From the IMG/VR virus record IMGVR_UViG_3300042939_000736, positions 226,711 to 290,710 of that record: a DNA stretch of 64,000 nucleotides; one strand, given 5' to 3'. Positions 25,621 through 36,113 of the stretch are shown one piece after another. Below the pieces are notes generated by a model. The model saw nothing but the letters and a program-made list of their open reading frames with translations, searched no databases and was not told where the DNA came from. Position numbers and translations under genes: made by a program. Source of the stretch: a virus. Numbering within the stretch: position 1 is the stretch's first letter; every line of letters begins with the position of its first letter.

Positions 25621-25925
25621 TGGAAATAAAAGAAATTATATCGTACTACTTTGATCAAGACACAAAACGAATAGATGTTTCATTTAGATTAACAATTGAT
25701 TCTGACGATGAAGTCAGAAGTGATATCGTTAAAGTTGAAGAAGCTAAAGAATTTGGTTATGATATAATTACTGAAGAAATTGATATTTTTGATTTTAGTG
25801 ACGATGAAGATTATGAAGATGATGACGATGATTTTGTTACCGTTGATGAAGATATTTTACTTTCATATCTAAATGAATATTATATCGTTTATCCAAATAA
25901 ATTACCAAAGTCAGATGTGTTTTGA
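25620..25925 (+). CDS. Hypothetical acidic protein, 101 aa
   Basis: Start and previous stop share one base (TAATG). Beta-rich N-terminal half and a long Asp/Glu run (residues 60-78). Not recognised. Confidence 0.6.
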   Translation: MEIKEIISYYFDQDTKRIDVSFRLTIDSDDEVRSDIVKVEEAKEFGYDIITEEIDIFDFSDDEDYEDDDDDFVTVDEDILLSYLNEYYIVYPNKLPKSDVF

Positions 25926-26161
25926 ACGAATATAATCACATAATAAAACTTATGTCAGATTTTACATTTGAAGACACAAGTAATGAAGAACTTGGTGAAC
26001 AAGACGCACCTGCTGGTGGGGGGTCCGCAGCAGCACCTTACCCTACAGTGACAAAGTGGGAAACAGGACTTACTAGAAGCGTTGCTAATCAAATTGATAG
26101 TAAAGCAAAGTGGAAGGAATTATATAAAATAACAAGAGGAAAGGCTAACACACTTATATGA
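25922..26161 (+). CDS. Small protein with TTG start, 79 aa
   Basis: The TTG start overlaps the preceding TGA, and its own TGA overlaps the next ATG, so it is tightly coupled on both sides. Sequence: helical start, Gly/Ala-rich linker (QDAPAGGGSAAAPYP), then TKWETGLTRSVANQIDSKAKW, an ordered motif I have seen in large Bacteroidota phage proteins but cannot name. Confidence 0.6.
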   Translation: MNEYNHIIKLMSDFTFEDTSNEELGEQDAPAGGGSAAAPYPTVTKWETGLTRSVANQIDSKAKWKELYKITRGKANTLI

Positions 26162-28356
26162 AAGATATTGATAATATAATTCTTAAATCGCTAAATCTAA
26201 TCAGTTATGATAGGTCAAAACATGTAACAGAACAGGTTGTCCCAAAACAACCTGGATTAAACACATTTACATTTAACCCAAAAACCGGTCGTTTTGAACC
26301 ACCAAAATCCCCATTTGATACTATTATTAAGACACCATCAATAGACGATTTTATAAAGAGTCAACAACCTAAAAGGGAAAAAATAAATGATGAAGATGCA
26401 ATTCCATATTCAACATTTAAAAGTGTGGTGAATAATAAAAATATTTATTTACCAAGTAGGATAGTAAAACAAAAAGGTAAGACTAAATTTGTCACACCAA
26501 ACATAATTAAAAAAGTAACTACAAGTGAGTCATATGACCCCAAATTAGCAGAAGAATATTTTGGTTCACAATGTTCTAAATTATCAGGAAATCACCCAAA
26601 ATATAACGTTGGGTACTATAAACAATTAGATTATTATATTGATGATTCAGGAAATCAATGTACTCCTATACCCTACAAAGTAATATCAAAAGAAGTTGTT
26701 AAAAAAGGTCAAAAAACACCAAGCGTCATAGAGACAGACGTTTGGCAAAATGATTTATCTAAACCGATAACTTTAAAAAATGGTAGTACCATTCAAAAAA
26801 GTAAGTATAAATATCCTCAAGGTTGTAAACCAATACCTTATGATACCTGTCTTAGATATTCTTGGAAAAATTTACATTCATTTGGAGCACAAAATGATGG
26901 AATTTTAGAGTTTGAAAAAGAAACTTATGATGGAGGTTCATCTAAAGGATCTGTTGGAGGTTTTGAGCCAACAAGAACAAATACAACCAAAATAAGTTAT
27001 GGTGCTTGTTTAAGTGATGATTGGTTTCCGTGGTTATCAAATTTTGTCGGGTACTTACCAAAGACCCAAATAAAAGTACAGACAGATTCTGCCGGTAAAA
27101 AACAGATTACTAAATGTATTAGAAGAAATTATTCAACAACCGGAGTTGATTTAGTTGAAAATAATTTAAAATCATATAATTTAAGTTCGGGGGTTGGTAC
27201 TCTTTTACCTGTTCCATACGATAATGTTCTTCAATTTCCATTAGATTTAGCAGTAAAAGAATCTACAGGTTCGGCATACAAAATAAATGCTAACTACATA
27301 GACTACACGATAGATTTAAATCAATGGTTTGTTTGGGGTAACGCCGACTATAAAACATATAAAGTAGATGCTAACATAGATTTCCAAGAATACTTGAATA
27401 AAGGTGGTAGTGAAAAAGATATATATGATGATTATTTGAAAGATTTATATGGGGATAGTAAAACTTACAAATTCTTTGGAAAAGAATTTAATCTATTTGG
27501 TAAAGAAGAACTTGGTATTGACGGATTGGAAAAAATGATCAATGATGAAAAAACTGTCGATGGTTTAGAGTCAAAATACAAAGATGTATCGGAAAGATTT
27601 ATAGGTAAAGAAGATTATGTCGGGTATTTGGTGCAATTGTCCACAGATTACAATACTGAAAAGGCAAAACCAAGACCAAATGAAGTTGTAACATCTTTTT
27701 TAGAATTACAATGGAACACAACATTATCGATAATAAGAATGTCTTTAGTTTATCCAATTTACAAAAGATTGGTCCCCGATGCAACAATAGATGAATTTAC
27801 GATTTCTTACCTTTCATATTTATTTGGCATAATATCCGATGATAATGCGGCGAAAGAAAGTGTTAAAACATCACGAACCACCCCAAGTTTTCTAAGTAAA
27901 ACGGCTATTGGAATAAACAAACAATTGAATCCTTCGAATGATTCTGAAACGGCAAAAACTAATGATTATTACGCGTCTTTTTTGATGAACGAAAAAGGAA
28001 TATGGGAAACTATTAAAAAGTATCCACTTATGGTCCCAAGTGATTATGCACAATACAACAAAAAAAATGTTAAACCTGTCACAATTCTTGACGCCAAAGA
28101 CAGGGCAAAATCTGACGGTAAAACTAATGGTTATTTATGGAATACACAAACTGTACAAGACGTACAAGCGGGAACTCCGGTTGAAATGAATAATTTTTTA
28201 TATAAAAGTTTATACTCAGATGGATCTCAATCTCAGTCAAGTGGTAGTGGTGAATTAAGTGACGCGGACATTCAAACCATGATAGATGCTTATGAATCTT
28301 TTGACAAACAAATAGAATCTATAATAAAAAATACAATTGTTTTAATGGGTAGATAA
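26158..28356 (+). CDS. Large virion-type protein, 732 aa
   Basis: The N-terminus (MKDIDNIILKSLNLISYD, then HVTEQ) is a weak leader. The body has scattered cysteines, Pro/Lys-rich linkers and many Tyr/Asn-rich beta stretches, and ends in a short helical region after a Ser/Gly linker (SQSQSSGSGELSD). No enzyme motif is visible. It is the first of four very large genes (732, 835, 697, 508 aa) with minimal gaps. An internal or ejected protein set, or tail components, would fit; I cannot separate the two. Confidence 0.6.
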   Translation: MKDIDNIILKSLNLISYDRSKHVTEQVVPKQPGLNTFTFNPKTGRFEPPKSPFDTIIKTPSIDDFIKSQQPKREKINDEDAIPYSTFKSVVNNKNIYLPSRIVKQKGKTKFVTPNIIKKVTTSESYDPKLAEEYFGSQCSKLSGNHPKYNVGYYKQLDYYIDDSGNQCTPIPYKVISKEVVKKGQKTPSVIETDVWQNDLSKPITLKNGSTIQKSKYKYPQGCKPIPYDTCLRYSWKNLHSFGAQNDGILEFEKETYDGGSSKGSVGGFEPTRTNTTKISYGACLSDDWFPWLSNFVGYLPKTQIKVQTDSAGKKQITKCIRRNYSTTGVDLVENNLKSYNLSSGVGTLLPVPYDNVLQFPLDLAVKESTGSAYKINANYIDYTIDLNQWFVWGNADYKTYKVDANIDFQEYLNKGGSEKDIYDDYLKDLYGDSKTYKFFGKEFNLFGKEELGIDGLEKMINDEKTVDGLESKYKDVSERFIGKEDYVGYLVQLSTDYNTEKAKPRPNEVVTSFLELQWNTTLSIIRMSLVYPIYKRLVPDATIDEFTISYLSYLFGIISDDNAAKESVKTSRTTPSFLSKTAIGINKQLNPSNDSETAKTNDYYASFLMNEKGIWETIKKYPLMVPSDYAQYNKKNVKPVTILDAKDRAKSDGKTNGYLWNTQTVQDVQAGTPVEMNNFLYKSLYSDGSQSQSSGSGELSDADIQTMIDAYESFDKQIESIIKNTIVLMGR

Positions 28357-28357
28357 A

Positions 28358-30865
28358 ATGAAGAATAGTTTAGAACTAAAAATATTGAAAGAAAATAAAC
28401 AAGCCATCAACGAAATTGCTCCATTAGTTTGGGGCGCAATAGTTGTAGGTGGCGCATTGGCGAGTTATTTGGGATATAATGCGGCGACAAAAAGTCATGA
28501 AGATCAGGAAATGATAAAAAATGACAAAGGTTTTTTTGTTGATGAAATGTGGGTTGGTGAAAATTTTAAGATAACATATTATACAGGAAGTGAAGAACCA
28601 TATCAGTTAATGAGTTTCCCACCAAACGTTAAGGGTTGGGAAGTTTTTGGTGATGATTATGGGACTTATATAAAGATAAAAGGTAGTTCACCAAATGCGG
28701 AGAATGATCTAAGAGTATATCTTCCAAAAAAAGAATGGTTTAATCAATTTAAGGGTAAAATTAAAACTATTACAGATTACAAAGCAGGATCAGAAGAATC
28801 AAACACTTACAGTCTTTGTTTTTATCTGAAGAACCCACAAAAAGCAATTAAAACCAAGGTTTTGAGACCAGATGGGTCAACATTTTTTGGTCCACCTGAC
28901 GAAGCTTTAAATATTAGTAAAACAGAAAGTATTGACGATCCAAGTCGTGGTTGGGCGGTATTAGAAACATATAAACAAAGTGGTTACTTTTCTATGAAAG
29001 GTGATGTTTTTTCTGATTTGGCAGAATCAAAAACCCCTCCCAACAATTTAGTGACTGAATCAAATATTTTTGAAGAAACTGGTTCTGTCTCATATTATTC
29101 CGCCTTTCCAGAAAAATATCAAGAAAAGAAAGATAAAGAAGCACGTGAATCTTATTCGAATTCTTTAAAACAAAAACTTACTGATTTGTCGGCTAATCCA
29201 CCAAGTGGACTACAGGAATATCAATGGAATACATATGGTCAAAAATACGCTGGAAGTGAATTTGATAATTGGTATGATAGTTCATCAGGCACTTTTGTTG
29301 TAATTGGTATGCAAATTTGTGCTTCTATCGCATTTGCCCCATTGGCCGAATATTTTGCCTTAAGAGCAACAAGTGCTGCGGCATATGCCGCTTGGAACAT
29401 AGGTGTTCAAGTGGCCGGTGAATTAATATTTAGTGTGTGGGAAGCGATATATCTGTACAATCGTGGTTTAACAAGTCAAGCGGGGCTGATCATGTTTTGT
29501 TGTTTACTTCCCGTTTTTTCAGAAAGCATGATGTTTGGTAAATTAATAGGAAGACCACCAGGATTTGATGACGCTATAAAAGATTTGGCCTATAAATTTG
29601 GATCAGGTTCTTTTAGTAGTCCAGCAGACTTCAAAAGGTGGTTCAAAGCTTTAGATCCGGCTTTACAGAAAGAATTACAAATGTCTATGACATTAGCGTC
29701 ACAATATTATAGTAAAGCAAGTACTAAAAGTATTGCAAAACAACTTGGTGAATCCATGGCTAAGGCGATTGACGACATTGAAAAAACAGGTATAAAAGGG
29801 GAAGTAGATTTAATGAAAAATTGGGACATAGGTCTTAGTGGTGTTGAGTTATTAAAAAAGAACCCAACTATAAAAAAATATTTAGTAGCAAAATCATCAT
29901 TGAAGGATCTTAAGAATTTAGCCGCTATAGTTGGAGGATATTCAAAAGGAAAAAATTTATTATTAAAAGGTTTAGGTTTGAACTTATTAATGGTTGGTGG
30001 TGTTATATTTCCAATATGTACATTTGCAATAAAAGACAATGAAGAATTTATAAAAGATCCACAAGGTATATTAAATGGTGCTGAAATGGGTATTGCGTCT
30101 TTCAAGAATCAAAGCCCTAAAAACGCTAAGAAATTTGAAGATCAAGTCACTGCATTTGTTAATAAAATGAAAGATGAAAAAGATGTTGACAAGGCTTTAC
30201 AATACGCAAAAGAATACATCCAAATTTTGGTAGAATTAGATTTCATAAGTAAAAACGGTAGTTGGGGTGATAAAAAGAAACAATATCACAAATTTATTGA
30301 AAATTATAAAAAGGTTGTTTTGGCTGAAAATCAGGCATTATACTACCAAGGTTTACAAGAAAATAATCGTGATAAAACAGTTAATTCATTAAAGGTTTTA
30401 GAAAATATTAGTGTTGACACAAAAAATAAAACTGTTCTTGCAATAATTAATGGAACACCAAGTTCTTATAAAAAAGTACAAAGTGGTTATATAGATTCAG
30501 AAGGTGTAAATCACGTACCAAACAATGATGAACTTATAAAGTTTTTTGAATGGTTTTCAGGGTACAATATTAAAACCAAATCAATAACTAATTCAAACCC
30601 ATATCAAGTTTCAAACAACGTAACATTTACTGCAAAATTCACTTTTCAAAAACCTGACGGTACTCCCATGGAAAAAACAAGGGAATTCAATAACCAACTT
30701 CTGATCAATATGTGTCAGTCGTCATTTAATAACCCAACCCCTGGTTTTAATTTAGATGTGAACTTTGGTGATCCAGCGTCTAGTAATTATTGGGGTAATA
30801 TATATTTTGTTAGAAAAATTTTTACAGACTATTATGATGATTATTTGTTAAGTAAAAAAAAGTAG
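28358..30865 (+). CDS. Large membrane-inserting virion-type protein, 835 aa
   Basis: A leader-like start (MKNSLELKILKENKQAINE) is followed at once by a hydrophobic segment (PLVWGAIVVGGALASYLGYN). Long hydrophobic regions recur at residues ~313-395 and ~532-557. A protein with several membrane segments inside a virion operon resembles ejection proteins that form a channel through the host envelope. That is inference from layout. The C-terminal 200 residues are soluble and end in a beta-rich region. Confidence 0.6.
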   Translation: MKNSLELKILKENKQAINEIAPLVWGAIVVGGALASYLGYNAATKSHEDQEMIKNDKGFFVDEMWVGENFKITYYTGSEEPYQLMSFPPNVKGWEVFGDDYGTYIKIKGSSPNAENDLRVYLPKKEWFNQFKGKIKTITDYKAGSEESNTYSLCFYLKNPQKAIKTKVLRPDGSTFFGPPDEALNISKTESIDDPSRGWAVLETYKQSGYFSMKGDVFSDLAESKTPPNNLVTESNIFEETGSVSYYSAFPEKYQEKKDKEARESYSNSLKQKLTDLSANPPSGLQEYQWNTYGQKYAGSEFDNWYDSSSGTFVVIGMQICASIAFAPLAEYFALRATSAAAYAAWNIGVQVAGELIFSVWEAIYLYNRGLTSQAGLIMFCCLLPVFSESMMFGKLIGRPPGFDDAIKDLAYKFGSGSFSSPADFKRWFKALDPALQKELQMSMTLASQYYSKASTKSIAKQLGESMAKAIDDIEKTGIKGEVDLMKNWDIGLSGVELLKKNPTIKKYLVAKSSLKDLKNLAAIVGGYSKGKNLLLKGLGLNLLMVGGVIFPICTFAIKDNEEFIKDPQGILNGAEMGIASFKNQSPKNAKKFEDQVTAFVNKMKDEKDVDKALQYAKEYIQILVELDFISKNGSWGDKKKQYHKFIENYKKVVLAENQALYYQGLQENNRDKTVNSLKVLENISVDTKNKTVLAIINGTPSSYKKVQSGYIDSEGVNHVPNNDELIKFFEWFSGYNIKTKSITNSNPYQVSNNVTFTAKFTFQKPDGTPMEKTREFNNQLLINMCQSSFNNPTPGFNLDVNFGDPASSNYWGNIYFVRKIFTDYYDDYLLSKKK

Positions 30866-30911
30866 CCTACAAATAAACCATATTTAAGATATATTTATTT
30901 AAAAAAAAAAG

Positions 30912-33005
30912 ATGGAAAACAAAGCTTTAGAAATTTTAAAAATTAAAAAACTGATGGGTCTTACATCGAAACTAAATGAAGGTTTTTATGGGACCAACAA
31001 ATTACTATTGATGGAAGAAACTGGTTATGGTGAAGCCATGGATATATATAAAAGATTACTTAGAAAAACCACACAAGCACTTTCAGAAGAAGAAAAAAGA
31101 TATCTAAAATCACTTATAGATGAATATAACGCAAGATTTGCAGATGAAGCCGGAAGTATCAATTTCGAAGGTAAAATGACACCTGACATCAGACTAAGAT
31201 TAAATGGGTTTTTGGCTGCTGAAACTTCAGACATGATTACAAATGTGTTTGATGGTGCCATAAGAAGAGCTGAAAGACAACTTGTAAGTCAAAATGCTAT
31301 TGATCAGATGAAACTAGCAAATGATTTTTACGAAGACATTATGGGAAGACCGATAAGTGACGATGTATTGAATGCTGATGGATCACCAATAAGCATATTA
31401 GATACTTTAAAATTTATTTATCAAAAAGGTGGGGTTAGAAACTCATCGCTACCCTTAGACTTTCAAACAATACTAAGAAATGAATTGGCAGCAATTTCCC
31501 CTATGTTGGATGAAGTTACGCCTGTAAGAAAGTATGTCGATGATGTAATTGATCAAATTGATGAAATAGAAGATCCATCAACTGTAAGATTGGCTCCGGC
31601 AGAAGAAATTGCCGTTATTACTAATAACATAAGCGGAATCAAAAACTCATTAGAAAATCCAATTGAGCAAGTTACATTAGATTTAACAGATGATTGGAGA
31701 ATATCGTTTGACGAGGATGACCTTGGTTTAGGAAGAACACCTAACGAAGTAAGGAAACAAGCAATTGATGCTGTCATGAGAGACATGGAATCCAAATGTA
31801 AAGTAGGATTTTGTAAAACTATGGTCGCTTATTATAAAAAAGACAGTAAAAAATTTAATGATATGTGGGCTTACATATATCAAAAACTTGAGAGTGGGAT
31901 TAAACCAGTTGCAAGAGCGGAATTCGAAGCGGGTGCACCTGCGGCTTTGATAAACGAATATGAACTTATTTTAAAACAATTCGAAAAACTTGACACACCT
32001 TTAACACCTAATGATTATATTAAGTTAGGTGAAGAAATTTATACTAAAATGAAAGAGACTGGACAGTTGGGTGTTTTCGGTGGTACTTTTTCACCTCTAA
32101 CATCAGATATAAGGGTTTTTACGAGTAAAGACATGTTATATCGAACTCTTGGATATGTTACATTAGGATCAGACCCATTTAAGGGTGGGTGGACTTTCCA
32201 AGGGATGTGGTCCAGATGGTGGAAAATGAACCTTATATGGTTCCCAATAATATTTACAAAAAATTTAATCGATGCTGGTAAAGGTAGTGATGATCCTACA
32301 GAAACTGCGTTAGAACAGTTTGGTGAATTACTTTTGAATACCGCCAAAAACACGGCATTATTAGGTTTAGCACCAGGACCAAGAGTATTTTTTGAAGGCA
32401 CAATATATTTCTTAAATCAAAAAATGAAGGGTTCAAAATACGTTGATTACCCAACTCTTGTTGATTATTTAAACAAACAACATGGTTGGACTGAAAATCA
32501 AGTTTATGATAATTTAATTAATAAAGGGTTAGTTAGGACATTCAGAGATAGAACTCCAGCTTACACACAAATTAGTGGGGCAACGGATGTATATGCTGTT
32601 GCTAATGGGAAATATGAAATTGTTAATGAAACATATGTTGGCGGAATCATAAATCCAAAAATTGTATTTACACCTGAAGGTCAATTAACACCAAAAAAAG
32701 AAGAAAAAACCGCAAAAATTGATAGAGAGGCAAGAACAGAAATAAAAGAACTAATTGCAAATGAATCATTCATATCTGATTCCATAGGTTTAACATTACT
32801 TAAAAAGAAAAATATAGATTTTGATCGTCAAGAAACTGTTGATGATGGAGGAACCAAAGTAACAATTTTAGTTTATAAAGCGGTAAACACCCAAGATGCA
32901 AAGGCAGAAATTAGTATCAATTATGATGCTTGGATTGCAGCTCAAAAACCAGAAATTAAAACTGAAGAAAATTTCAATAAATACGTCAAGATAAAATTAA
33001 TATAA
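30912..33005 (+). CDS. Large leader-type protein, 697 aa
   Basis: MENKALEILKIKKLMGLTSK and LLLMEETG form an extended leader. The first 350 residues are helical and charged; around residues 425-500 there are hydrophobic patches (MNLIWFPIIF, TALLGLAPGP). The C-terminal part is alpha/beta. The upstream 46 bases contain GATATATTTATTT. The stop overlaps the next start by one base. Probably an internal virion protein; no function assigned. Confidence 0.6.
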   Translation: MENKALEILKIKKLMGLTSKLNEGFYGTNKLLLMEETGYGEAMDIYKRLLRKTTQALSEEEKRYLKSLIDEYNARFADEAGSINFEGKMTPDIRLRLNGFLAAETSDMITNVFDGAIRRAERQLVSQNAIDQMKLANDFYEDIMGRPISDDVLNADGSPISILDTLKFIYQKGGVRNSSLPLDFQTILRNELAAISPMLDEVTPVRKYVDDVIDQIDEIEDPSTVRLAPAEEIAVITNNISGIKNSLENPIEQVTLDLTDDWRISFDEDDLGLGRTPNEVRKQAIDAVMRDMESKCKVGFCKTMVAYYKKDSKKFNDMWAYIYQKLESGIKPVARAEFEAGAPAALINEYELILKQFEKLDTPLTPNDYIKLGEEIYTKMKETGQLGVFGGTFSPLTSDIRVFTSKDMLYRTLGYVTLGSDPFKGGWTFQGMWSRWWKMNLIWFPIIFTKNLIDAGKGSDDPTETALEQFGELLLNTAKNTALLGLAPGPRVFFEGTIYFLNQKMKGSKYVDYPTLVDYLNKQHGWTENQVYDNLINKGLVRTFRDRTPAYTQISGATDVYAVANGKYEIVNETYVGGIINPKIVFTPEGQLTPKKEEKTAKIDREARTEIKELIANESFISDSIGLTLLKKKNIDFDRQETVDDGGTKVTILVYKAVNTQDAKAEISINYDAWIAAQKPEIKTEENFNKYVKIKLI

Positions 33006-34531
33006 TGTCATCATTTAAACTTTCCAAATTGATACTCGAAAGAGATGCTAAACAAAAACCAAGTACTTGTGGATCAAATGCTGCCGTAGAAACCAATCAG
33101 ACAAATTTTGGTACTTACCAGATGAAATCAACAGAGTATATTACATGGAAAGAAAATGAAGGATTTACTGTTTATTACTATTATTGTAAAAAACCATCAG
33201 GTTCTAATCCACCTGTAGTACCACCTGTAGTACCACCTGCGGGTGAAAAATGTCCAGAAGACGAAGGTTATGTTACAAAAGAATTTCAAGAATGGGTATG
33301 GAAAGTTAAAAATGGATTTTTAGAAACTGATAAAAAAAAGACAAAACTTTGTGGAGGCGCAAAATGTGACTATAAAACTGCGGTTGATGGTGATTGTGGT
33401 CCTAGTACAAAAACACTATGGAAAGATGAAACGTTAAAACAGGAATTTATTTCTTACAAAAAACAAAATCCTGTCATAACACCTGACCCAATCGTACAAC
33501 CAAATACTGAAGAACAAAAAATCGCCGCATGTAAAACTAAAAATTTAGAATACGATAAAGCAACCGATCAATGTGTTGTCCCAAAACAAGAATTAGATCC
33601 TGATGCACAACTATTAAAAGATCAGATGCAAATTTATAGAAATATTCTTAATAGATTTACTGACTCAAAAGGATGGACTAATGTGGATTCTTTATCACCG
33701 GGAAAATATATACCGGCTAATTTAGATATTAACATGTTGGAACAAATAACAAACCAAATTGTTTCATTAATCAAAAGAAAATCACGGTCAAAAGATTATG
33801 GTTTGTTTAAAAAATTAATGTCATCTCTATCAACGGCTTATAATGTTGAAAAGTACAAAGATTTCTTTTCAAAACAAATTGATCCTGAATCAACAGGTGA
33901 TGTTTTTGAAAAAATTAAAGGATTTATCGCTAAAATTGATACACAAGCTCAAGAAACCCAAGACGCATATAATTTTGATCCATTAACAAATCCTGAAGAA
34001 GTTGATGTTAGAAATTTTATTTATACAGGACAATTTTTAAGCGTTTACAAAGTTGGATCATTAAATCTTATGATGATGGTTTATTTCTATAATAGCGATC
34101 AACGTGTAAAAGGTAGTAAGGTCGGTTTTGACAAACTGTGGCAACCAAAAGAAGATTATTGGAATGAAAAACCTGAAGTTTTGAAAAAGGTTTATGATAT
34201 TTATAAAACAGTACATGGTAGTTATACTTTTGATAATTGTAAAAAAATATTGGGGGCTTACAAAGATACTATAAACAGTATTGAAGATAGAAAATTATAT
34301 TCTGAATCACCAAGACTAAAAGAACATGTTAAATATGAAATTCAAAAATGTTGGTGTGCGGATCAGTACAAAGAATTAGGTAAATTGGGTGTAAAAAACA
34401 TGTTTGACGTTGAAATGAAAAAAGATAGAAAAGAACTTATAAAATTTTTGAATTCGTTAGGTGGAGCAACATGGGGAGATTTTGGTATAGATTTTTCAAC
34501 TGCCTGTGGTGAGTTTGAAGATTACAAGTAA
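33005..34531 (+). CDS. Leader-type protein with Pro hinge and PG-binding-like segment, 508 aa
   Basis: It starts MSSFKLSKLILERDAKQK (leader-like, L-E-R). Two small Cys-containing segments are separated by a proline hinge (PPVVPPVVPP, near residue 75). The segment EFQEWVWKVKNG...DGDCGPSTKTLWKD resembles the end of peptidoglycan-binding type 1 repeats (G-x-x-G-P-x-T). The C-terminal 300 residues are helical. It closes the large-protein operon. Confidence 0.6.
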   Translation: MSSFKLSKLILERDAKQKPSTCGSNAAVETNQTNFGTYQMKSTEYITWKENEGFTVYYYYCKKPSGSNPPVVPPVVPPAGEKCPEDEGYVTKEFQEWVWKVKNGFLETDKKKTKLCGGAKCDYKTAVDGDCGPSTKTLWKDETLKQEFISYKKQNPVITPDPIVQPNTEEQKIAACKTKNLEYDKATDQCVVPKQELDPDAQLLKDQMQIYRNILNRFTDSKGWTNVDSLSPGKYIPANLDINMLEQITNQIVSLIKRKSRSKDYGLFKKLMSSLSTAYNVEKYKDFFSKQIDPESTGDVFEKIKGFIAKIDTQAQETQDAYNFDPLTNPEEVDVRNFIYTGQFLSVYKVGSLNLMMMVYFYNSDQRVKGSKVGFDKLWQPKEDYWNEKPEVLKKVYDIYKTVHGSYTFDNCKKILGAYKDTINSIEDRKLYSESPRLKEHVKYEIQKCWCADQYKELGKLGVKNMFDVEMKKDRKELIKFLNSLGGATWGDFGIDFSTACGEFEDYK

Positions 34532-34534
34532 TGA

Positions 34535-34606
34535 AGATACTTATCGATCGTAGTTGATCGGTAGGGATAAACCATCTAAAGAAAGGGGAGGTGTTCATTA
34601 TCTAGC
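34535..34606 (+). ncRNA. Possible small structured RNA or 3' leader
   Basis: The gap between the big operon and the glycosyltransferases contains a hairpin (TCGATC, GTAGTT, GATCGG) and a purine-rich run (AAAGAAAGGGGAGGTG), ending at a strong terminator. It may be a processed 3' RNA; weak evidence. Confidence 0.25.
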
Positions 34607-34640
34607 AAAATGGGAACTTAGGTTCCCATTTTGTTTTGTT
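34607..34640 (+). terminator. Terminator hairpin
   Basis: AAAATGGGAAC, TTA, GGTTCCCATTTTGTTTT. Confidence 0.8.
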
Positions 34641-34665
34641 GTATATTTATAATTAAATAATTTTT

Positions 34666-35346
34666 ATGAAACACATCATTGTTACAAGATGTAAATTTGG
34701 AAATGACGAAAGTTTTCAAAAATATTTCCAAGTTATGAAAAAAACCTATATTCCATCTATAAATTCACAAACAAACAAGAACTTTTCAATTGCTCTTATA
34801 GTCAATCCCAAACACTATGATTTAATTAGAAATGAAATAAACAAGGATATTGAAATTGTTAAATTTACAAGTCAAAATGAAGAATATAAAGATTTGGAAA
34901 TAAGACAAAAAATAGATTTAATTCCATTTTCAGATACAAAAAAAGATTACAGGGATTATGTAATTAAAAACAATATTACAATACAAACAAGACATGATTG
35001 TGATGATATAATGTTACCAAATTACGTCAATAAAATTCAAAAGCTTTATTCTGAAAATAAAAACAAACATGACGATTTTATTTTAAATTTTCACCCAACC
35101 AAACTTATTGTAGAATCAGGTAAAGAGTATACCCATAGTAGAGATTATAGTAGAGTATGTTCTATGTTTTCAACATTAGTACAAAAAAAAGTAAAACATG
35201 GGATCATGGATGTTATGCATGATCATTTAGTAAGAATAACAAAAAATGTGATTTATATTCCTGAAACATTTGTTAAATTAGGAATACATGGTAATAACAC
35301 AACATCTAAACTTAGGGAAACTGATAAATTAATAAGAAATTCATGA
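34666..35346 (+). CDS. Putative rhamnosyltransferase-like glycosyltransferase, 226 aa
   Basis: HIIVTRCKFGNDESFQKYFQ at the start, NKNFSIALIVNP, and TRHDCDDIMLPNYVNKI (a D-x-D-D metal-binding motif) follow the pattern of putative rhamnosyl/glycosyltransferases of the PF11316 type. GTATATTTATAATTAAATAATTTT precedes the start. It overlaps the next glycosyltransferase by ATGA, opening a four-gene glycan cassette. The acceptor could be a virion protein, phage DNA or the host surface. Confidence 0.75.
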   Translation: MKHIIVTRCKFGNDESFQKYFQVMKKTYIPSINSQTNKNFSIALIVNPKHYDLIRNEINKDIEIVKFTSQNEEYKDLEIRQKIDLIPFSDTKKDYRDYVIKNNITIQTRHDCDDIMLPNYVNKIQKLYSENKNKHDDFILNFHPTKLIVESGKEYTHSRDYSRVCSMFSTLVQKKVKHGIMDVMHDHLVRITKNVIYIPETFVKLGIHGNNTTSKLRETDKLIRNS

Positions 35347-36095
35347 TCAAAAATTATACTTTAAAAGAAATTCAACAGGAAATAAAAAAAAACTACAAGT
35401 TTGGTGATACCATAGACATTTGTATTGTAACATTCAATAGATTGGAATACTTAAAAAAATGTGTTACAAGTATTATTGCATCCACATCAATTAAATTTCG
35501 AATTTTTGTAATTGATGATGGATCAACTGACGGAACTAAGGAATGGTTACAGAAACAAAAAAAAAGAGGATTAATTTTTGATATAATACTAAATAAAAAA
35601 AATTTAGGAACGGCAACAAACTTTAATCTTGTAATTGACAAGAGTGATAGTCCATTTTTTGTGATGTGTAATGACGATATGTATTTTCACAGATATTGGG
35701 ACTTTGCAATTATGGATATTATAAATAAATTTGACGATTGCGGTATAGTTTCATTTTATGATTACACAAGATATGGTCTTGACGAAGGTGTTTCAACTAT
35801 TGACGATACAACAATTAAAGTTCCAAGAACTGGTTTGGGAGCTGCGGCGATTAACAGAGAACTATTCAATTTATCAGGAAAATTTATACTACCTGAAGGT
35901 GCAAAGATGGGATTTTTTGCGACCCCATTTTGTTCAAGATGTTATAACACAAATATAAAAAGAAATACACATTATGCGACAGTACCCAATTATGTTACAA
36001 ATATGGATGTGTCTTATTGTAAATTAAACGAGAATGACAATTTACAAGAATATGGGTTAATGAGGAAAAAAGAAAAACGAGGCTGGGGTAAATAA
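35343..36095 (+). CDS. GT2 family glycosyltransferase, 250 aa
   Basis: IDICIVTFNRLEYLKKCVTS, FVIDDGSTDGT and FFVMCNDDMYFH are the nucleotide-binding and metal-binding motifs of GT-A family 2 enzymes (the D-x-D equivalent is N-D-D). The upstream ~18 residues are extra. The enzyme would transfer a sugar from a nucleotide donor in the cytoplasm. It is coupled to the rhamnosyltransferase-like gene and followed 18 bases later by the methyltransferase. Confidence 0.9.
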   Translation: MIKNYTLKEIQQEIKKNYKFGDTIDICIVTFNRLEYLKKCVTSIIASTSIKFRIFVIDDGSTDGTKEWLQKQKKRGLIFDIILNKKNLGTATNFNLVIDKSDSPFFVMCNDDMYFHRYWDFAIMDIINKFDDCGIVSFYDYTRYGLDEGVSTIDDTTIKVPRTGLGAAAINRELFNLSGKFILPEGAKMGFFATPFCSRCYNTNIKRNTHYATVPNYVTNMDVSYCKLNENDNLQEYGLMRKKEKRGWGK

Positions 36096-36113
36096 ATTAA
36101 AAAAAAAATAATT

